From Xenopus tropicalis (lineage: Eukaryota; Chordata; Amphibia; Anura; Pipidae), in the NCBI RefSeq assembly GCF_000004195.4, contig NC_030680.2, positions 150,533,663 to 150,597,662 on the forward strand: 64,000 bases of DNA, in the 5' to 3' direction. The notes below the pieces were generated by a model. That model ran no database searches. It had not been told where the DNA came from and saw nothing but the letters and a program-made list of their open reading frames with translations. A program made the position numbers and the translations under genes. Below are positions 25,561 through 38,633 of the stretch, in pieces (position 1 is the first letter of the stretch; each line of letters begins with the position of its first letter).

Positions 25561-26755
25561 GCTTCTATCTTCTGACACCTCCCTATCTCTGGGAATAATA
25601 CAGTTGGGTAAGATATAAGTCTCCATCTGGTAGAGCAGGTTACGGTGCAGGGAATCATCCGTCGGGAAATCTAGAGCTGTTAGAGTTTACCCATGGGGCA
25701 TTGTGGGGTTCATACATGCAGTTGAACTACTACACAGAAAGGAATGGCAGAAGGCATGCATCTCGACTCATCATTGAACAAATGGAGGGGAATTGAGCTG
25801 GCGAGAGGCAACACTAATTCCATGCCACCACCCTAAAACAGAATTGCTTCAGAATATTCTGAGGAGTATTAAAAGGAACAGAAGCTGCAGAGAAAAGCTC
25901 GAGCACAGAGGTTACATGAACGAGTGGAGCCATGCAAGCGCCCAACGGCGGCTACAGAGACACAGAACCAAGGTTTTAAATGTGCAGTATCATGGGTTAT
26001 AGGTTTGTCCTTTCTAGTTTGGTCTTCAGACTTTGTTAGGAGCAGCCTGGCAGTCCCAGAGCCAGTATGGGCTAGAGCTATCTATCGCCGCCCCTTGGGT
26101 CATGCTGAAATATGGCAGCCGGCATGCTCTTCCCTTAAAGAGACGGAGAACGTCACCTTGGTAGCGCTCAGCCTCCGTCAGCACTCGGAGTGGGTTCCAC
26201 AAGATTCCGCCACACCTCAACCATCCTTAAAGCTGCTTCCGGGACTATAAAAAGTAGAGTAAGCTACACAGTGTGGGTCACCATCATGCACCTACTGATA
26301 TGAACGATGAAGTACATGGATTCTGCACCTTTAAAACGCCACACGGTTATTAGAGAGCGGTTATTAAGGGCACATTGGAAACACACACACACACTTACAC
26401 ACACTGAAGCACGTAGAGAACACAGTTATCCGGTGGGGGGTGTCTTATGGGAGAGGCCACACGTAAATGCTGTGCAACTAAGTGTAGAGATACTTAGAGA
26501 TAAGGCTACACGGGCGAGTAGGTGACCCTGCCCAGAACCTGGCTGATGTTGGGATCAAACCCATGTCTGTCCTCCCAGCTATATATGTGGCAAGGGACCC
26601 TAGTGACATGCCCTGCCATATTAATGTATTGATTTCAAGAGTAAATATGAAAATTCACATTGGTGCCCAATGCCAGTCAGGAGCTGCAAAAGCCACAAAG
26701 ATATGAACTGGGCAAAGGGCAAATATTCCTAGTCTGCTTGTCTGTTTTCCCCAGT
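25561..26755. other. 1.2-kb intronic stretch without recognised gene
   Basis: Single-copy-looking sequence with a short ACACACAC run near 26380. Open frames of 60-108 codons occur on both strands but have no domain, no flanking splice logic and no resemblance to the channel. Confidence 0.55.
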
Positions 26756-27872
26756 TAGTGGATCCAATGCCCCCTGTTAGTGGGATCCAATGCCCCCTGT
26801 TAGTGGGATCCGATACCCCCTGTTAGTGGGATGCAATGCCCCGTTAGTGGGATCATTTGCCCAATGTTAGTGGGATCCAATGCCCCCGTTAGTGGGATCC
26901 AATGCCCCCTGTTAGTGGGATCCAATGTCCCGTTAGTGGAATCCAATGCCCCCTGTTAGTGGGATCCAATGCCCCCTGTTAGTGGGATCCAATGCCCGTT
27001 AGTGGAATCCAATGCCCCCTGTTAGTGGGATCCAATGCCCCCTGTTAGTGGGATCCAATTGCCCCCTGTTAGTGGGATCCAATGCCCCCTGTAATTGGGA
27101 TCCAATGCCCCCTGTTAGTGGGATCCAATGCCCCCTGTTATTGGGATCCAATGCCCCCTGTTAGTGGGATCCAATGCCCCCTGTTATTGGGATCCAATGC
27201 CTCCTGTTGGTGGGATCCAATGTCCCCAGTTAGTGGGATCCAATGCCCCCTGTTAGTGGGATCCAATGCCCCCTGTTAGTGGGATCCAATGCCCCTGTTA
27301 GTGGGATCCAATGCCCCCTGTTAGTGGGATCCAATGCCTCCTGTTGGTGGGATCCAATGTCCCCAGTTAGTGGGATCCAATGCCCCCTGTTAGTGGGATC
27401 CAATGCCCCCTGTTATTGGGATCCAATGCCTCCTGTTGGTGGGATCCAATGTCCCCAGTTAGTGGGATCCAATGCCCCTGTTAGTGGGATCCAATGCCCC
27501 CTGTTAGTGGGATCCAATGCCCCTGTTAGTGGGATCCAATGCCCCCTGTTAGTGGGATCCAATGCCTCCTGTTGGTGGGATCCAATGTCCCCAGTTAGTG
27601 GGATCCAATGCCCCCTGTTAGTGGGATCCAATGCCCCCTGTTAGTGGGATCCAATGCCCCTGTTAGTGGGATCCAATGCCCCCTGTTAGTGGGATCCAAT
27701 GCCCCCTGTTAGTGGGATCCAATGCCCCCTGTTAGTGGGATCCAATGCCCCCTGTAAGTGGGATCCAATGCCCCCTGTTAGTGGGATCCAATGCCCCCTG
27801 TTAGTGGGATCCAATGCCCCGTTAGTGGGATCCAACACCCCCTGTTAGTGGGATCCAATGCCCCGTTAGTGT
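26755..27872 (+). repeat. 23-bp minisatellite, about 48 copies
   Basis: The unit is GTGGGATCCAATGCCCCCTG plus TTA. Nearly every copy contains GGATCC. Variants have one or two fewer C residues or TATTGG for TAGTGG, and a sub-block has CCTCCTGTTGG and GTCCCCAG in a regular order. Confidence 0.94.
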
Positions 27873-28369
27873 AACTGTTTCTAATATTATACATACATGT
27901 TGCAGGGCCCTAACTACAAATCAATATTATATTTCCTTCTCTTGGCCTCTGTCTGTCAGTGAGAATGGGCTCCATTTCTCATTTAACCTCTTAATTACTA
28001 GGAAAAAGAGACTATTTCGGCAGGAATTGAATGGTTAATGCATATAAACATTAGATGGTTTAGTAATGAATATGACCAATAGAGTGTGAGTGTCAGAGTC
28101 TGACAGAACAGAAAGCCACTCACGGGCGCCGTCTCTACTGAGACAGGACCAGCCCCGCAGGCAGTGAGGGGTTAATCCGGTGATATTGATGTTAATGTCG
28201 GAGGACGCTGGAAGCCCCAGAAGCCTTTGTTATTGGTGCAAGAACAAGGAGATCCATGAGTGGGTGTTTGAGTGCCCCAACAGTGCCCCCCCCCCCCGTG
28301 AGTCCGTGACCCCTCTGTGTGGCGCAGGGTGTGCAGGAAACATGGTGCCGGGGGGGGGGTAATTCACTA

Positions 28370-28495
<126 letters not shown>

Positions 28496-28789
28496 TTAGG
28501 GCAGGGAACCTCATCTACAGATGGAGCAAACATTTGTATTGCAGGACAGGGACACATTATCATTATATACAGTTATTTACAGTTTGGACATTTCCCTATG
28601 GGACCAATCTGTAAATTATATCCTTATAAACAGTGCTTAGTGATGTCATCAGTTATAATCGGAGCTTTGTGATGTCAATTCTGTCACATGACTCACTGAA
28701 ACTTGTATATTATAATAAATAAAGTGCCCCCTTGTGCTTTTATATGGTCATGGAACTCCTCGGGGGCTTATAATATCCCTATATGTTAC

Positions 28790-29950
28790 AATAGGGTCAC
28801 TTTATTCACTATATATTATAAGGAACCCCTCGGGGGCTTATAATATCCCTATATGTTACAATAGGGGGCACTTTATTCACTATATATTATAAGGAACTCC
28901 TCGGGGGCTTATAATATCCCTATATGTTACAATAGGGGGCACTTTATTCACTATATATTATAAGGAACTCCTCGGGGACTTATAATATCCCTATATGTTA
29001 CAATAGGGGGCACTTTATTCACTATATATTATAAGGAACCCCTTGGGGGCTTATAATATCCCTATATGTTACAATAGGGGGCACTTTATTCACTATATAT
29101 TATAAGGAACTCCTCGGGGGCTTATAATATCCCTATATGTTACAATAGGGGGCACTTTATTCACTATATATTATAAGGAACTCCTCGGGGGCTTATAATA
29201 TCCCTATATGTTACAATAGGGTCACTTTATTCACTATATATTATAAGGAACCCCTCGGGGGCTTATAATATCCCTATATGTTACAATAGGGGGCACTTTA
29301 TTCACTATATATTATAAGGAACTCCTCGGGGGCTTATAATATCCCTATATGTTACAATAGGGGGTACTTTATTCACTATATATTATAAGGAACTCCTCGG
29401 GGGCTTATAATATCCCTATATGTTACAATAGGGGGCACTTTATTCACTATATATTATAAGGAACTCCTCGGGGGCTTATAATATCCCTATATGTTACAAT
29501 AGGGGGCACTTTATTCACTATATATTATAAGGAACCCCTTGGGGGCTTATAATATCCCTATATGTTACAATAGGGGGCACTTTATTCACTATATATTATA
29601 AGGAACTCCTCGGGGACTTATAATATCCCTATATGTTACAATAGGGGGCACTTTATTCACTATATATTATAAGGAACCCCTTGGGGGCTTATAATATCCC
29701 TATATGTTACAATAGGGGGCACTTTATTCACTATATATTATAAGGAACTCCTCGGGGGCTTATAATATCCCTATATGTTACAATAGGGGGCACTTTATTC
29801 ACTATATATTATAAGGAACTCCTCGGGGGCTTATAATATCCCTATATGTTACAATAGGGGGCACTTTATTCACTATATATTATAAGGAACCCCTCGGGGG
29901 CTTATAATATCCCTATATGTTACAATAGGGGGTACTTTATTCACTATATA
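28790..29950 (+). repeat. 71-bp tandem repeat, about 16-17 copies
   Basis: Units contain CTCGGGGGCTTATAATATCC, CTATATGTTACAATAGGGGG and CACTTTATTCACTATATATT. Spacing is 70-71 bp with very low divergence. Confidence 0.94.
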
Positions 29951-29969
29951 CGTATTGGACATTAAGACA

Positions 29970-30246
<277 letters not shown>

Positions 30247-30304
30247 CTAGACACAATACAAAGAGTTAGTATATGGAGTATATGGACAGGTCCGGTTCCG
30301 CCCA

Positions 30305-30395
30305 ACTACAGTTTTTGAATTATTTGCCTTCTTCTGCCTCTTTGCAGCTTTCAAATGGGGGTCACTGACCCCGGCAGCCAAACCCTATTGCTTGA
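30305..30395 (-). repeat. Family A dispersed element, fragment
   Basis: A short reverse-oriented piece of family A: AATTATTTGCCTTCTTCTG, CTTTGCAGCTTTCAAATGGG and GGTCACTGACCCCGGCAGCC. It lies in the 282-bp intron between two coding exons. Confidence 0.8.
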
Positions 30396-30456
30396 TATAA
30401 TCAAGTAAGGGGGAATGGGTTAAACAGTACAAAGGCAGGAAGAAAATAACCAATTA

Positions 30457-31105
<649 letters not shown>

Positions 31106-31109
31106 GTGG

Positions 31110-32335
31110 GGGCCAGGGAGGTAAGTGGAGCCCATGGAGGTAAGTGAAGTCCATGGGGGTAAATGGAGGCCAAGAAGGTAAGTTGAGCCCAGGGAGGTAA
31201 GTGAAGTCCATGGGGGCAAGTGGGGGATGGGGGTAAATAGAGGCCAGGGAGGTAAGTGGGGGCCAAGGAGGTAAGTGGAGCCCAGGGAGGTAAGTGAAGT
31301 CCATGGGGGTAAGTGGGGGCCAGGGAGGTAAATGAAGACCATGGGGGTACGTGGAGTCCACGGAGGTAAGTGAAGTCCATGGGGGTAAGTGGGGGCCAGG
31401 GAGGTAAGTGAAGCCCAGGGAGGTAAGTGAAGTCTATGGGGGTAAGTGGGGGCCAGAGAGGTAAGTGAAGCCCAGGGAGGTAAGTGAAGTCCATGGAGGT
31501 AAGTGGGGGCCAGGTAGGTAAGTGAAGCCCAGGGAGGTAAGTGAAGCCCAGGGAGGTAAGTGAAGTCCATGGGGGTAAGTGGGGGCCAGGGAGGTAAGTG
31601 AAGTCCATGGGGGTAAGTGGGGGCCAGGGAGGTAAATGAAGCCCAGGGAGGTAAGTGAAGACCATGGGGGTAAGTGGAGTCCACGGAGGTAAGTGAAGTC
31701 CATGGGGGTAAGTGGGGGCCAGGGAGGTAAGTGAAGCCCAGGGAGGTAAGTGAAGTCCATGGGGGTAAGTGGGGGCCAGGGAGGTAAGTGAAGTCCATGG
31801 GGGTAAGTGGGGGCCAGGGAGGTAAGTGAAGCCCAGGGAGGTAAGTGAAGTCCATGGGGTAAGTGGGGGCCAGGGAGGTAAGTGAAGCCCAGGGAGGTAA
31901 GTGAAGTCCATGGGGGTAAGTGGGGGCCAGGGAGGTAAGTGAAGCCCAGGGAGGTAAGTGAAGTCCATGGGGGTAAGTGGAGTCCACGGTGGTAAGTGGG
32001 GGCCAGGGAGGTAAGTGAAGCCCAGAGAGGTAAGTGAAGTCCATGGGGGTAAGTGGAGTCCACAGAGGTAAGTAGGGGCCAGGGAGGTAAGTGGAGTCCA
32101 CGGAGGTGCGGGTATTGGGGGGCTCAGGCAGGAGTGAGGGGTACAATGCTGGGGGGTAAGTGGGGGCCAGGGAGGTAAGTGGAGTCCACGGAGGTGCGGG
32201 TATTGGGGGGCTCAGGCAGGAGTGAGGGGTACAATGCTGGGGGGTAAGTGGGGGCCAGGGAGGTAAGTGGAGTCCACGGAGGTGCGGGTATTGGGGGGCT
32301 CAGGCAGGAGTGAGGGGTACAATGCTGGCAGCGCT
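31110..32335 (+). repeat. Minisatellite built from GGTAAGTG units (about 18 bp)
   Basis: The basic unit is GGAGGTAAGTGAAGCCCA and relatives (GTCCATGGGG, GGGGGCCAGG), arranged in higher-order blocks of three. The right end (about 32120-32335) is a different higher-order unit of about 85 bp carrying GCGGGTATTGGGGGGCTCAG, three copies. On the + strand almost every unit carries a near-perfect 5' splice-site sequence (AG/GTAAGT), antisense to cacna1d. One stray unit lies at about 37107-37135. Confidence 0.92.
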
Positions 32336-32431
32336 TACTGCCCGGGGTATAAATGGGCCGACTGGTTAATGAGAATTCCGGTTTCCAACTGGTTCGGGGC
32401 AGGTAAGTACCACTAAATCCAATGCCACTCA

Positions 32432-32662
<231 letters not shown>

Positions 32663-32846
32663 TTAGTCACTTGGCTTTCTGGTTGCTAAGGTTACAGACC
32701 CTAGCAACTTGATGGCATTGAGTTTTCCTTTGCAGAAAGACCAAGTGCAAGGAGACTAAAGTTACTTCCGTATACAAAATACTAAAAGTTCATTTAAAAC
32801 AAAACGTGACCCCCCCATTAGTTGAGCCCCCCCCAACCAGACTCAC

Positions 32847-33006
32847 CAAGAAGGCGCAGAGCATGTAGAACGTAATGAAATAGGGGATCGCGAAGTAACT
32901 GCCACACGTGTTCTCCTCCCCGGGGTTATAGTCCGACTCGGGGTCACAGCGCTTCCCGGGCAAACAGGCCAACATGATGTCCTGCCAGGCCTCCCCCGTG
33001 GCACAC
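32847..33006 (-). CDS. cacna1d: cacna1d exon, domain IV selectivity filter and IVS6
   Basis: One base of Arg, then 53 codons starting [17 protein letters not shown]. The Glu in ATGEAW is the domain IV glutamate of the EEEE calcium selectivity ring. The exon continues [16 protein letters not shown] (outer pore) and ends [11 protein letters not shown] in IVS6, with the Tyr-Met pair of the dihydropyridine site. Frog differs from mammals at a few positions ([18 protein letters not shown]). The acceptor is GTGGGCAG/GTGTGCC and the donor is TTCTTG/GTGAGT. The upstream intron is almost wholly minisatellite. Confidence 0.96.
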
Positions 33007-33034
33007 CTGCCCACACACAGGGGAACGGGGGGTT

Positions 33035-36000
33035 AATTGGGGTGTGTATATTGGGGGGATACCAGGGCATGTATATTGGGGGGATACCAGGGCATGTGTA
33101 TATTGGGGATACCAGGGCATGTATATTGGGGGGATACCAGGGGCAACATATATTGGGATACCAGGATGTGACGATACCAGGGCACGTATATTGGGGGATA
33201 CCAGGGCATGTATATTGGGGGCGTCATATGGGATACCAGGCGGTGATATATGGGGGGATACCAGGGTATTGGGAGATACCAGGGCGTGTATAATTGGGGG
33301 ATACCAGGGCATGTATATTGGGGGATACCAGGGCGTGTATATTGGGGAACCAGGCGTGTATATTGGGCTATACCAGGGCATGTATATTGGGGGGATACCA
33401 GGGCACGTATATTGGGGGGATACCAGGGCATGTGTATTGCGGGATACCAGGCACGTATATGGGGATACCAGGCATGTATATTGGGGGGATACCAGGGCGT
33501 GTATATTGGGGAACCAGGCGTTAGGGATACCAGGGCATGTATATTGGGGATACCAGGGCGTGTTATTATTGGGGATACCAGGGCTGTATACATACAGCGG
33601 TATATTGGCTACCAGGGCATGTATATTGGGATACCAGGCATGTATATTGGGGGGATACCAGGCGTATATTGGGGGATACCAGGGCATGTATATTGGCATG
33701 GGGATACCAGGGTGTGTTATTGGGGGGATACCAGGGCGTGTATTGGGGGATACCAGGGCGTGTATATTGGGGCTATACCAGGGCATGTATATTGGGGATA
33801 CCAGGGCATGTATATTTGGGGATACCAGGGCATATATTGGGGGGATACCAGGGCGTGTATATTGGGGGCTATACCAGGCCATGCCAGGGCGTGTATATTG
33901 GGATACCAGGGCATGTATATTGGGGGATACCAGGGCGTGTATATGGGGGGGGGATACCAGGGTATATGGGGATACCAGGGCGTGTATATTGGGGGATACC
34001 AGGGCATGTATATGGGGGATACCAGGCATGTATATGGGACATACCAGGGCGTGTATATGGATACCAGGTCGTTATTATTGGATACCAGCCGCATGTATAT
34101 TGGGGTTATACCAGGGCCTGTATATTGGGGGAGATACCAGGGCTATATTGGGGGAATACCAGGGCGTGATATATTGGGGATACCAGGCGTATATTGGAAG
34201 GATACCAGGCCTGTATATTGCGGGGATACCAGGGCGTGTATATTGGGGATACCAGGTGTATATTGGGGGGATACCAGGGCAGTATATTGGGCTATAACCA
34301 GGGCGTGTATATTGGGGGATTACCAGGCGTGTATATTGGGGATACCAGGTTATATGGGATACCAGGCGTGTATATTGGGGGATACCAGGGCATGTATATT
34401 GGGGGATACCAGGCATGTATATTGGGATACCAGGGCGTGTATATTGGGGATACCAGGGCATGTATAATTGGGGGATACCAGGGCGTGTATATTGGGGGGA
34501 TACCAGGGCGTGTATATTGGGGGATACCAGGGCATATATTGGGGCTATACCAGGGCAGTATATGGGGGAGAACCAGGTGTGTATATTGGGATACCAGGGC
34601 ATGTATATTGGGGGATACCAGGCATGTATATTGGGGGATTTACCAGGGCGGTATATTGGGGGATTACCAGGGCATGTATATTGGGGGGATACCAGGGCGT
34701 GTATATTGGGGGGATACCAGGGCGTGTATATTGGGGATACCAGGGCGTATATTGGGATACCAGGGCAGTATTGTATATTGGGGATTACCAGGCATGTATA
34801 TTGGGGGATACCAGGGCTTGTATATTGGGGATACCAGGGCATGTATATTGGGGGATACCAGGGCGTGTATATTGGGCGGGATACCAGGGCATGTATATTG
34901 GGCTATACCAGGCATATTGGGGGATACCAGGGCGTGTATATTGGGGGATACCAGGCATGTATATTGGGGGATACCAGGGCGTGTATAATTGGGGGGATAC
35001 CAGGCTTGTATATTGGGGTATTACCAGTGTATATTGGGGGGATACCAGGGCGTGTATATTGGGGATACCAGGGCGTGTATATTGGGGGATACCAGGGCGT
35101 GTATATTGGGGATACCAGGCTGTGTATATTGGGGGACCAGGGCATGTATATTGGGCTATACCAGGGCATGTATATGGGGATACCAGGGCGTGTATATTGG
35201 GGATACCAGGCGTTATTATCTGGATACCAGGGCGTGTATATTGGGGCTATACCAGGGCATGTATATTGGGGGGATACCAGGGCGTGTATATTGGGGGGAT
35301 ACCAGGGCGTGCATATTGGGGGTTACCAGGGCGTGTATATGGGCTATACCAGGGCATGTATATTGGGCTATACCAGGGCATGTATATTGGGGGGATACCA
35401 GGGCGTGTATATTTGGGGGATACCAGGGCGTGTATATTGGGGCTATACCAGGGCGTGTATATTGGGGGATACCAGGCATGTATATTGGGGGATACCAGGG
35501 GGATACCAGGGCGTATATTGGGGGGATACCAGGCATGTATATTGGGATACCAGGGCGTGTATATTGGGGGATACCAGGGCGTGTATATGGATACCAGGGC
35601 ATGTATATTGGGGGATACCAGGCATGTATATTGGGATACCAGGGCGTTATATTGGGGGATACCAGGGCATGTATATTGGGGGATACCAGGCATGTACGGG
35701 ATACCAGGGCATGTATATTGGGGATACCAGGGCATGTATATTGGGGGATACCAGGGCAGGTATATTGGGGATACCAGGGCATGTATATTGGGGATACCAG
35801 GGCGTGTATATTGGGGATACCAGGGCATGTATATTGGGGGATACCAGGGTATATTGGGGATACCAGGCGTGTATATTGGGGTGGATACCAGGGCATGTAT
35901 ATTGGGGGATACCAGGCGTGTATATTGGGGATACCAGGGCGTGTATATTGGGGCTATACCAGGGCGTGTATATTGGGATACCAGGCTGTATATTGGGGGG

Positions 36001-36650
36001 ATACCCAGGGCATGTATATTGGGGGGATACCAGGGCGTGTATATTGGGGGATACCAGGGCGTGTATATTGGGGATACCAGGGCGTGTATATTGGGGGATA
36101 CCAGGGGCGTGTATATTGGGGGATACCAGGGGCATGTATATTGGGGCTATACCAGGGCATGTATATTGGGGGGATACCAGGGCGTGTATATTGGGGGGAT
36201 ACCAGGGCGTGTATATTGGGGGGATACCAGGGCGTGTATATTGGGGCTATACCAGGGCATGTATATTGGGGGGATACCAGGGCGTGTATATTGGGGGGAT
36301 ACCAGGGCGTGTATATTGGGGGGATACCAGGGCGTGTATATTGGGGCTATACCAGGGCATGTATATTGGGGGGATACCAGGGCACGTATATTGGGGGATA
36401 CCAGGGCATGTATATTGGGGGGATACCAGGGCGTGTATATTGGGGGATACCAGGGCATGTATATTGGGGGGATACCAGGGCGTGTATATTGGGGGGATAC
36501 CAGGGCATGTATATTGGGGGGATACCAGGGCATGTATATTGGGGGGATACCAGGGCACGTATATTGGGGGGATACCAGGGCACGTATATTGGGGGGATAC
36601 CAGGGCATGTATTTTGGGGGGATACCAGGGCATGTATATTGGGGGTGACA
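33035..36650 (+). repeat. 3.6-kb minisatellite of about 25 bp filling one intron
   Basis: The unit is TATATTGGGGGGATACCAGG plus GCATG or GCGTG. There are about 140 copies, with frequent loss of one or two G residues, GGGCTATACC for GGGGGATACC, and occasional deletions. The intron is 33007-36669, so only some 20-30 bp at each end are free of it. Copies toward the right end (36150-36650) are the most uniform, so recent expansion happened there. Every unit carries a G run of 4-6 and a GGG on the + strand (template strand). Confidence 0.95.
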
Positions 36651-36669
36651 GTTTATGTTACATTGGTAC

Positions 36670-36761
36670 CTGAATAAAAGTAGAACTGCCTGAAAGAAAG
36701 TCTGGAAGTTGTTGTTCCGGTTGATTTGGGTATTGTCTCGCATTGCGATCTTGCCAAAAAC
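36670..36761 (-). CDS. cacna1d: cacna1d exon, domain IV pore loop (first part)
   Basis: Thirty codons plus two bases of Arg: [30 protein letters not shown]. It covers the end of IVS5, the turret and the first pore helix of domain IV. Mammalian Cav1.3 reads MFGKVAMRDNNQINRNNN and FQTFPQAVLLLF, so two differences stand out: V for M at the exon start, and F for the pore-helix P, read here from TTT. The acceptor is GTTTTTCAG/GTTTTT and the donor is ATTCAG/GTACCA. Confidence 0.94.
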
Positions 36762-36814
36762 CTGAAAAACATTCCAGGAAAATGACTGCGGTTAATCAGG
36801 CCGGCAGCACTGAC

Positions 36815-37105
36815 AGACAGAGAAAGAGACGGACAGAGAAAGAGACAGACAGAGAAAGAGACGGACAGAGAAAGAGACAGACAGAGAAAGAGACGGACAG
36901 AGAAAGAGACGGACAGAGAAAGAGACGGACAGACAGAGAAAGAGACGGACAGAGAAAGAGACAGACAGACAGAGAAAGAGACAGACAGAGAAAGAGACGG
37001 ACAGACAGAGAAAGAGACGGACAGAGAAAGAGACAGACAGACAGAGAAAGAGACAAACAGACAGAGAAAGAGATGGACAGAGAAAGAGACAGAAAGAGAT
37101 GGACA
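36815..37105 (+). repeat. Purine-rich tandem repeat (GACAGAGAAAGA)
   Basis: Units of 16 or 20 bp based on ACAGAGAAAGAGACGG with extra GACA steps. The tract is nearly pure purine plus C on the + strand, so the transcribed RNA is a long pyrimidine-rich tract just upstream of the acceptor at 36762. It could lengthen the polypyrimidine tract region, though about 50 bp intervene. Confidence 0.9.
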
Positions 37106-37183
37106 GAGCCCAGGGAGGTAAGTGAAGCCCAGGGGGGTAGGTGTCCTTTCTATAGAGAATACGCTACACTAGGAGAGCGGTAC

Positions 37184-37249
37184 CTGCATGCCAATCACTG
37201 CGTAGATAAAGAAGAGCATTGCGATGAGTAATGCGACGTATGGCAGAGC
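37184..37249 (-). CDS. cacna1d: cacna1d exon, IVS5
   Basis: Twenty-two codons, [20 protein letters not shown] plus MQ, forming transmembrane segment S5 of domain IV. The sequence equals the mammalian Cav1.3 segment as I know it. The acceptor is GTACCGCAG/GCTCTG and the donor is ATGCAG/GTACCG. It is a small symmetric exon (66 nt, phase 0 to 0). Confidence 0.96.
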
Positions 37250-37829
37250 CTGCGGTACAGAAACAGCACATTAGAATGGAATTGGGGAGCGACTTACTGC
37301 CAGTACCCCCTCCTTACTCTGTATTACTCTAGTACCCAGCATGCCTGGCAGTACCCTGGCTGTGACTCGTTGCCATGGCAGCATGGCCACTGTTTGCTCT
37401 GTAAGCAGAGAGGTGTGTGGGGCTAATAATATGACACCCCCAAGGAATAGGATCCTTCTCCCCATACCCTAAATGAAAGGCTACCAGCCTAGAACCCCAG
37501 CAGGAAAGCAGCCAATAGTAATACAGAAAGGGCTGTTATGGGTGGGGCTTATTATCTTTACCCTACAAATATTCCAGTTGGAAGTGCAATTGGCTAACTT
37601 TGCTATGATGTGGGCAGGGCAATAACAAGCCCATAGCCAATGGCAGCATTAGGATGCTCTCAGGGCTAGAGCAAGCACCCAATCAGAGCATGACGATGCT
37701 TACAGGGTTAATGACTCCTGAGTTGCCAGGCAGCAGCCATTAGCAACCCAAGTCTGGTTTATATTAAAGGGCAAGTTAACACAAATGACTAAGCTGGCAG
37801 TTTCGGTACAGAAAGTACAAAACATGAAC
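37250..37829. other. cacna1d: Intron between IVS4 and IVS5 exons
   Basis: A 580-bp intron with no array. No other exon or element was recognised. Confidence 0.7.
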
Positions 37830-37958
37830 CTGAAATGACTTTATGAAGGTCCATAACAAGGTCCGGATCCCTTCGCCCCGACTCAGCAATTTGACCAATC
37901 GCATGACGCGGAACAGGCGGAAAAATGTGATGGAGATCATGGCGCTTTCTTCCGAGCT
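37830..37958 (-). CDS. cacna1d: cacna1d exon, IVS4 voltage sensor
   Basis: Forty-three codons: [38 protein letters not shown] and IKSFQ. The [14 protein letters not shown] ladder is the S4 voltage sensor of domain IV; the last codons are the S4-S5 linker. The first six residues are the extracellular S3-S4 linker and are spliced to one of the two IVS3 exons, possibly with a small optional exon between. The acceptor is TACTTTGCAG/AGCTCG and the donor is TTTCAG/GTTCAT. Confidence 0.96.
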
Positions 37959-38363
37959 CTGCAAAGTACGGTGCAAATTAAAGGCAAAAAGTGGGGGAAG
38001 ATTCTGCAGCAATAATTCCTGGGGGGGCCACAGTATGAGGATAACCCCCCGATACCCCCAAACCACACACAGCAGACCCCCCAACCCAGTGAAGCAAGAA
38101 GCGACGTGCTGCCGGGGGCACAGCCACATGCACAGGGATGTCAAACTCACAGCCGTCATAGCGACTGAACTACAACTCCCAGCAGCCCCAGCGGAGGGAC
38201 ACAGACTCTGATGGAGCTGCAAGTTTGCCATCTCTGCCCTACTTTGTCACTGGGGCACTGGGGCAGAACCCCCAGAACCATCTCAGCACTAAAGTAGGTA
38301 CAATATTAGAATATGGCCCCCGAGAAGAGGTGAAAGAATTAAGGGGTGCTCGGCTAATCTTAC

Positions 38364-38402
38364 CGCTGGATCCCCAGTCGGGGACTGCTCAGTTGGTGCT
38401 AC
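38364..38402 (-). CDS. cacna1d: Candidate optional IVS3-S4 linker exon (39 nt)
   Basis: Reading on the minus strand, TTTTTTTAAAG/GTAGCA acts as acceptor and CCAGCG/GTAAGA as donor. They bound 39 in-frame bases that read VAPTEQSPTGDPA. Mammalian Cav1.2 and Cav1.3 have an optional exon here with PTESENVPVPTATPG, and the PTE start and Pro/Thr-rich character are similar. Both phases are 0, as needed. The match is short, and the surrounding sequence could belong to a dispersed repeat, so this is a weak call. Confidence 0.33.
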
Positions 38403-38633
38403 CTTTAAAAAAATAAATGAAAAATAGCAAATATTTATATGACATTCAATGGTAAAAACCCACAGTGAATCCTGTGGGGGGGGGGGGGGTTATTGGGTTC
38501 TTCATGGATTCCATGCTCTGGGCTCCTATTCTGGGCCAACAGCACCGATTGGTTTAGATATAAAATATGTCTTGGAAGCCAATAGTTCCCGAAATTCATT
38601 GCTATAACAGGTTTGAGAGAGGAAATCTCAATT

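Noticed and set aside
25793..26525. Open frames of 64-108 codons in a non-repetitive stretch
   Set aside because: Lengths are expected by chance, both strands are equally open, and no domain, splice logic or channel match was found.
33044..36673. Many open frames up to 752 codons on both strands
   Set aside because: All are translations of the 25-bp intronic minisatellite between two in-frame channel exons.
37843..38211. 122-codon + strand frame
   Set aside because: Antisense of the IVS4 exon and its flank; no similarity of its own.
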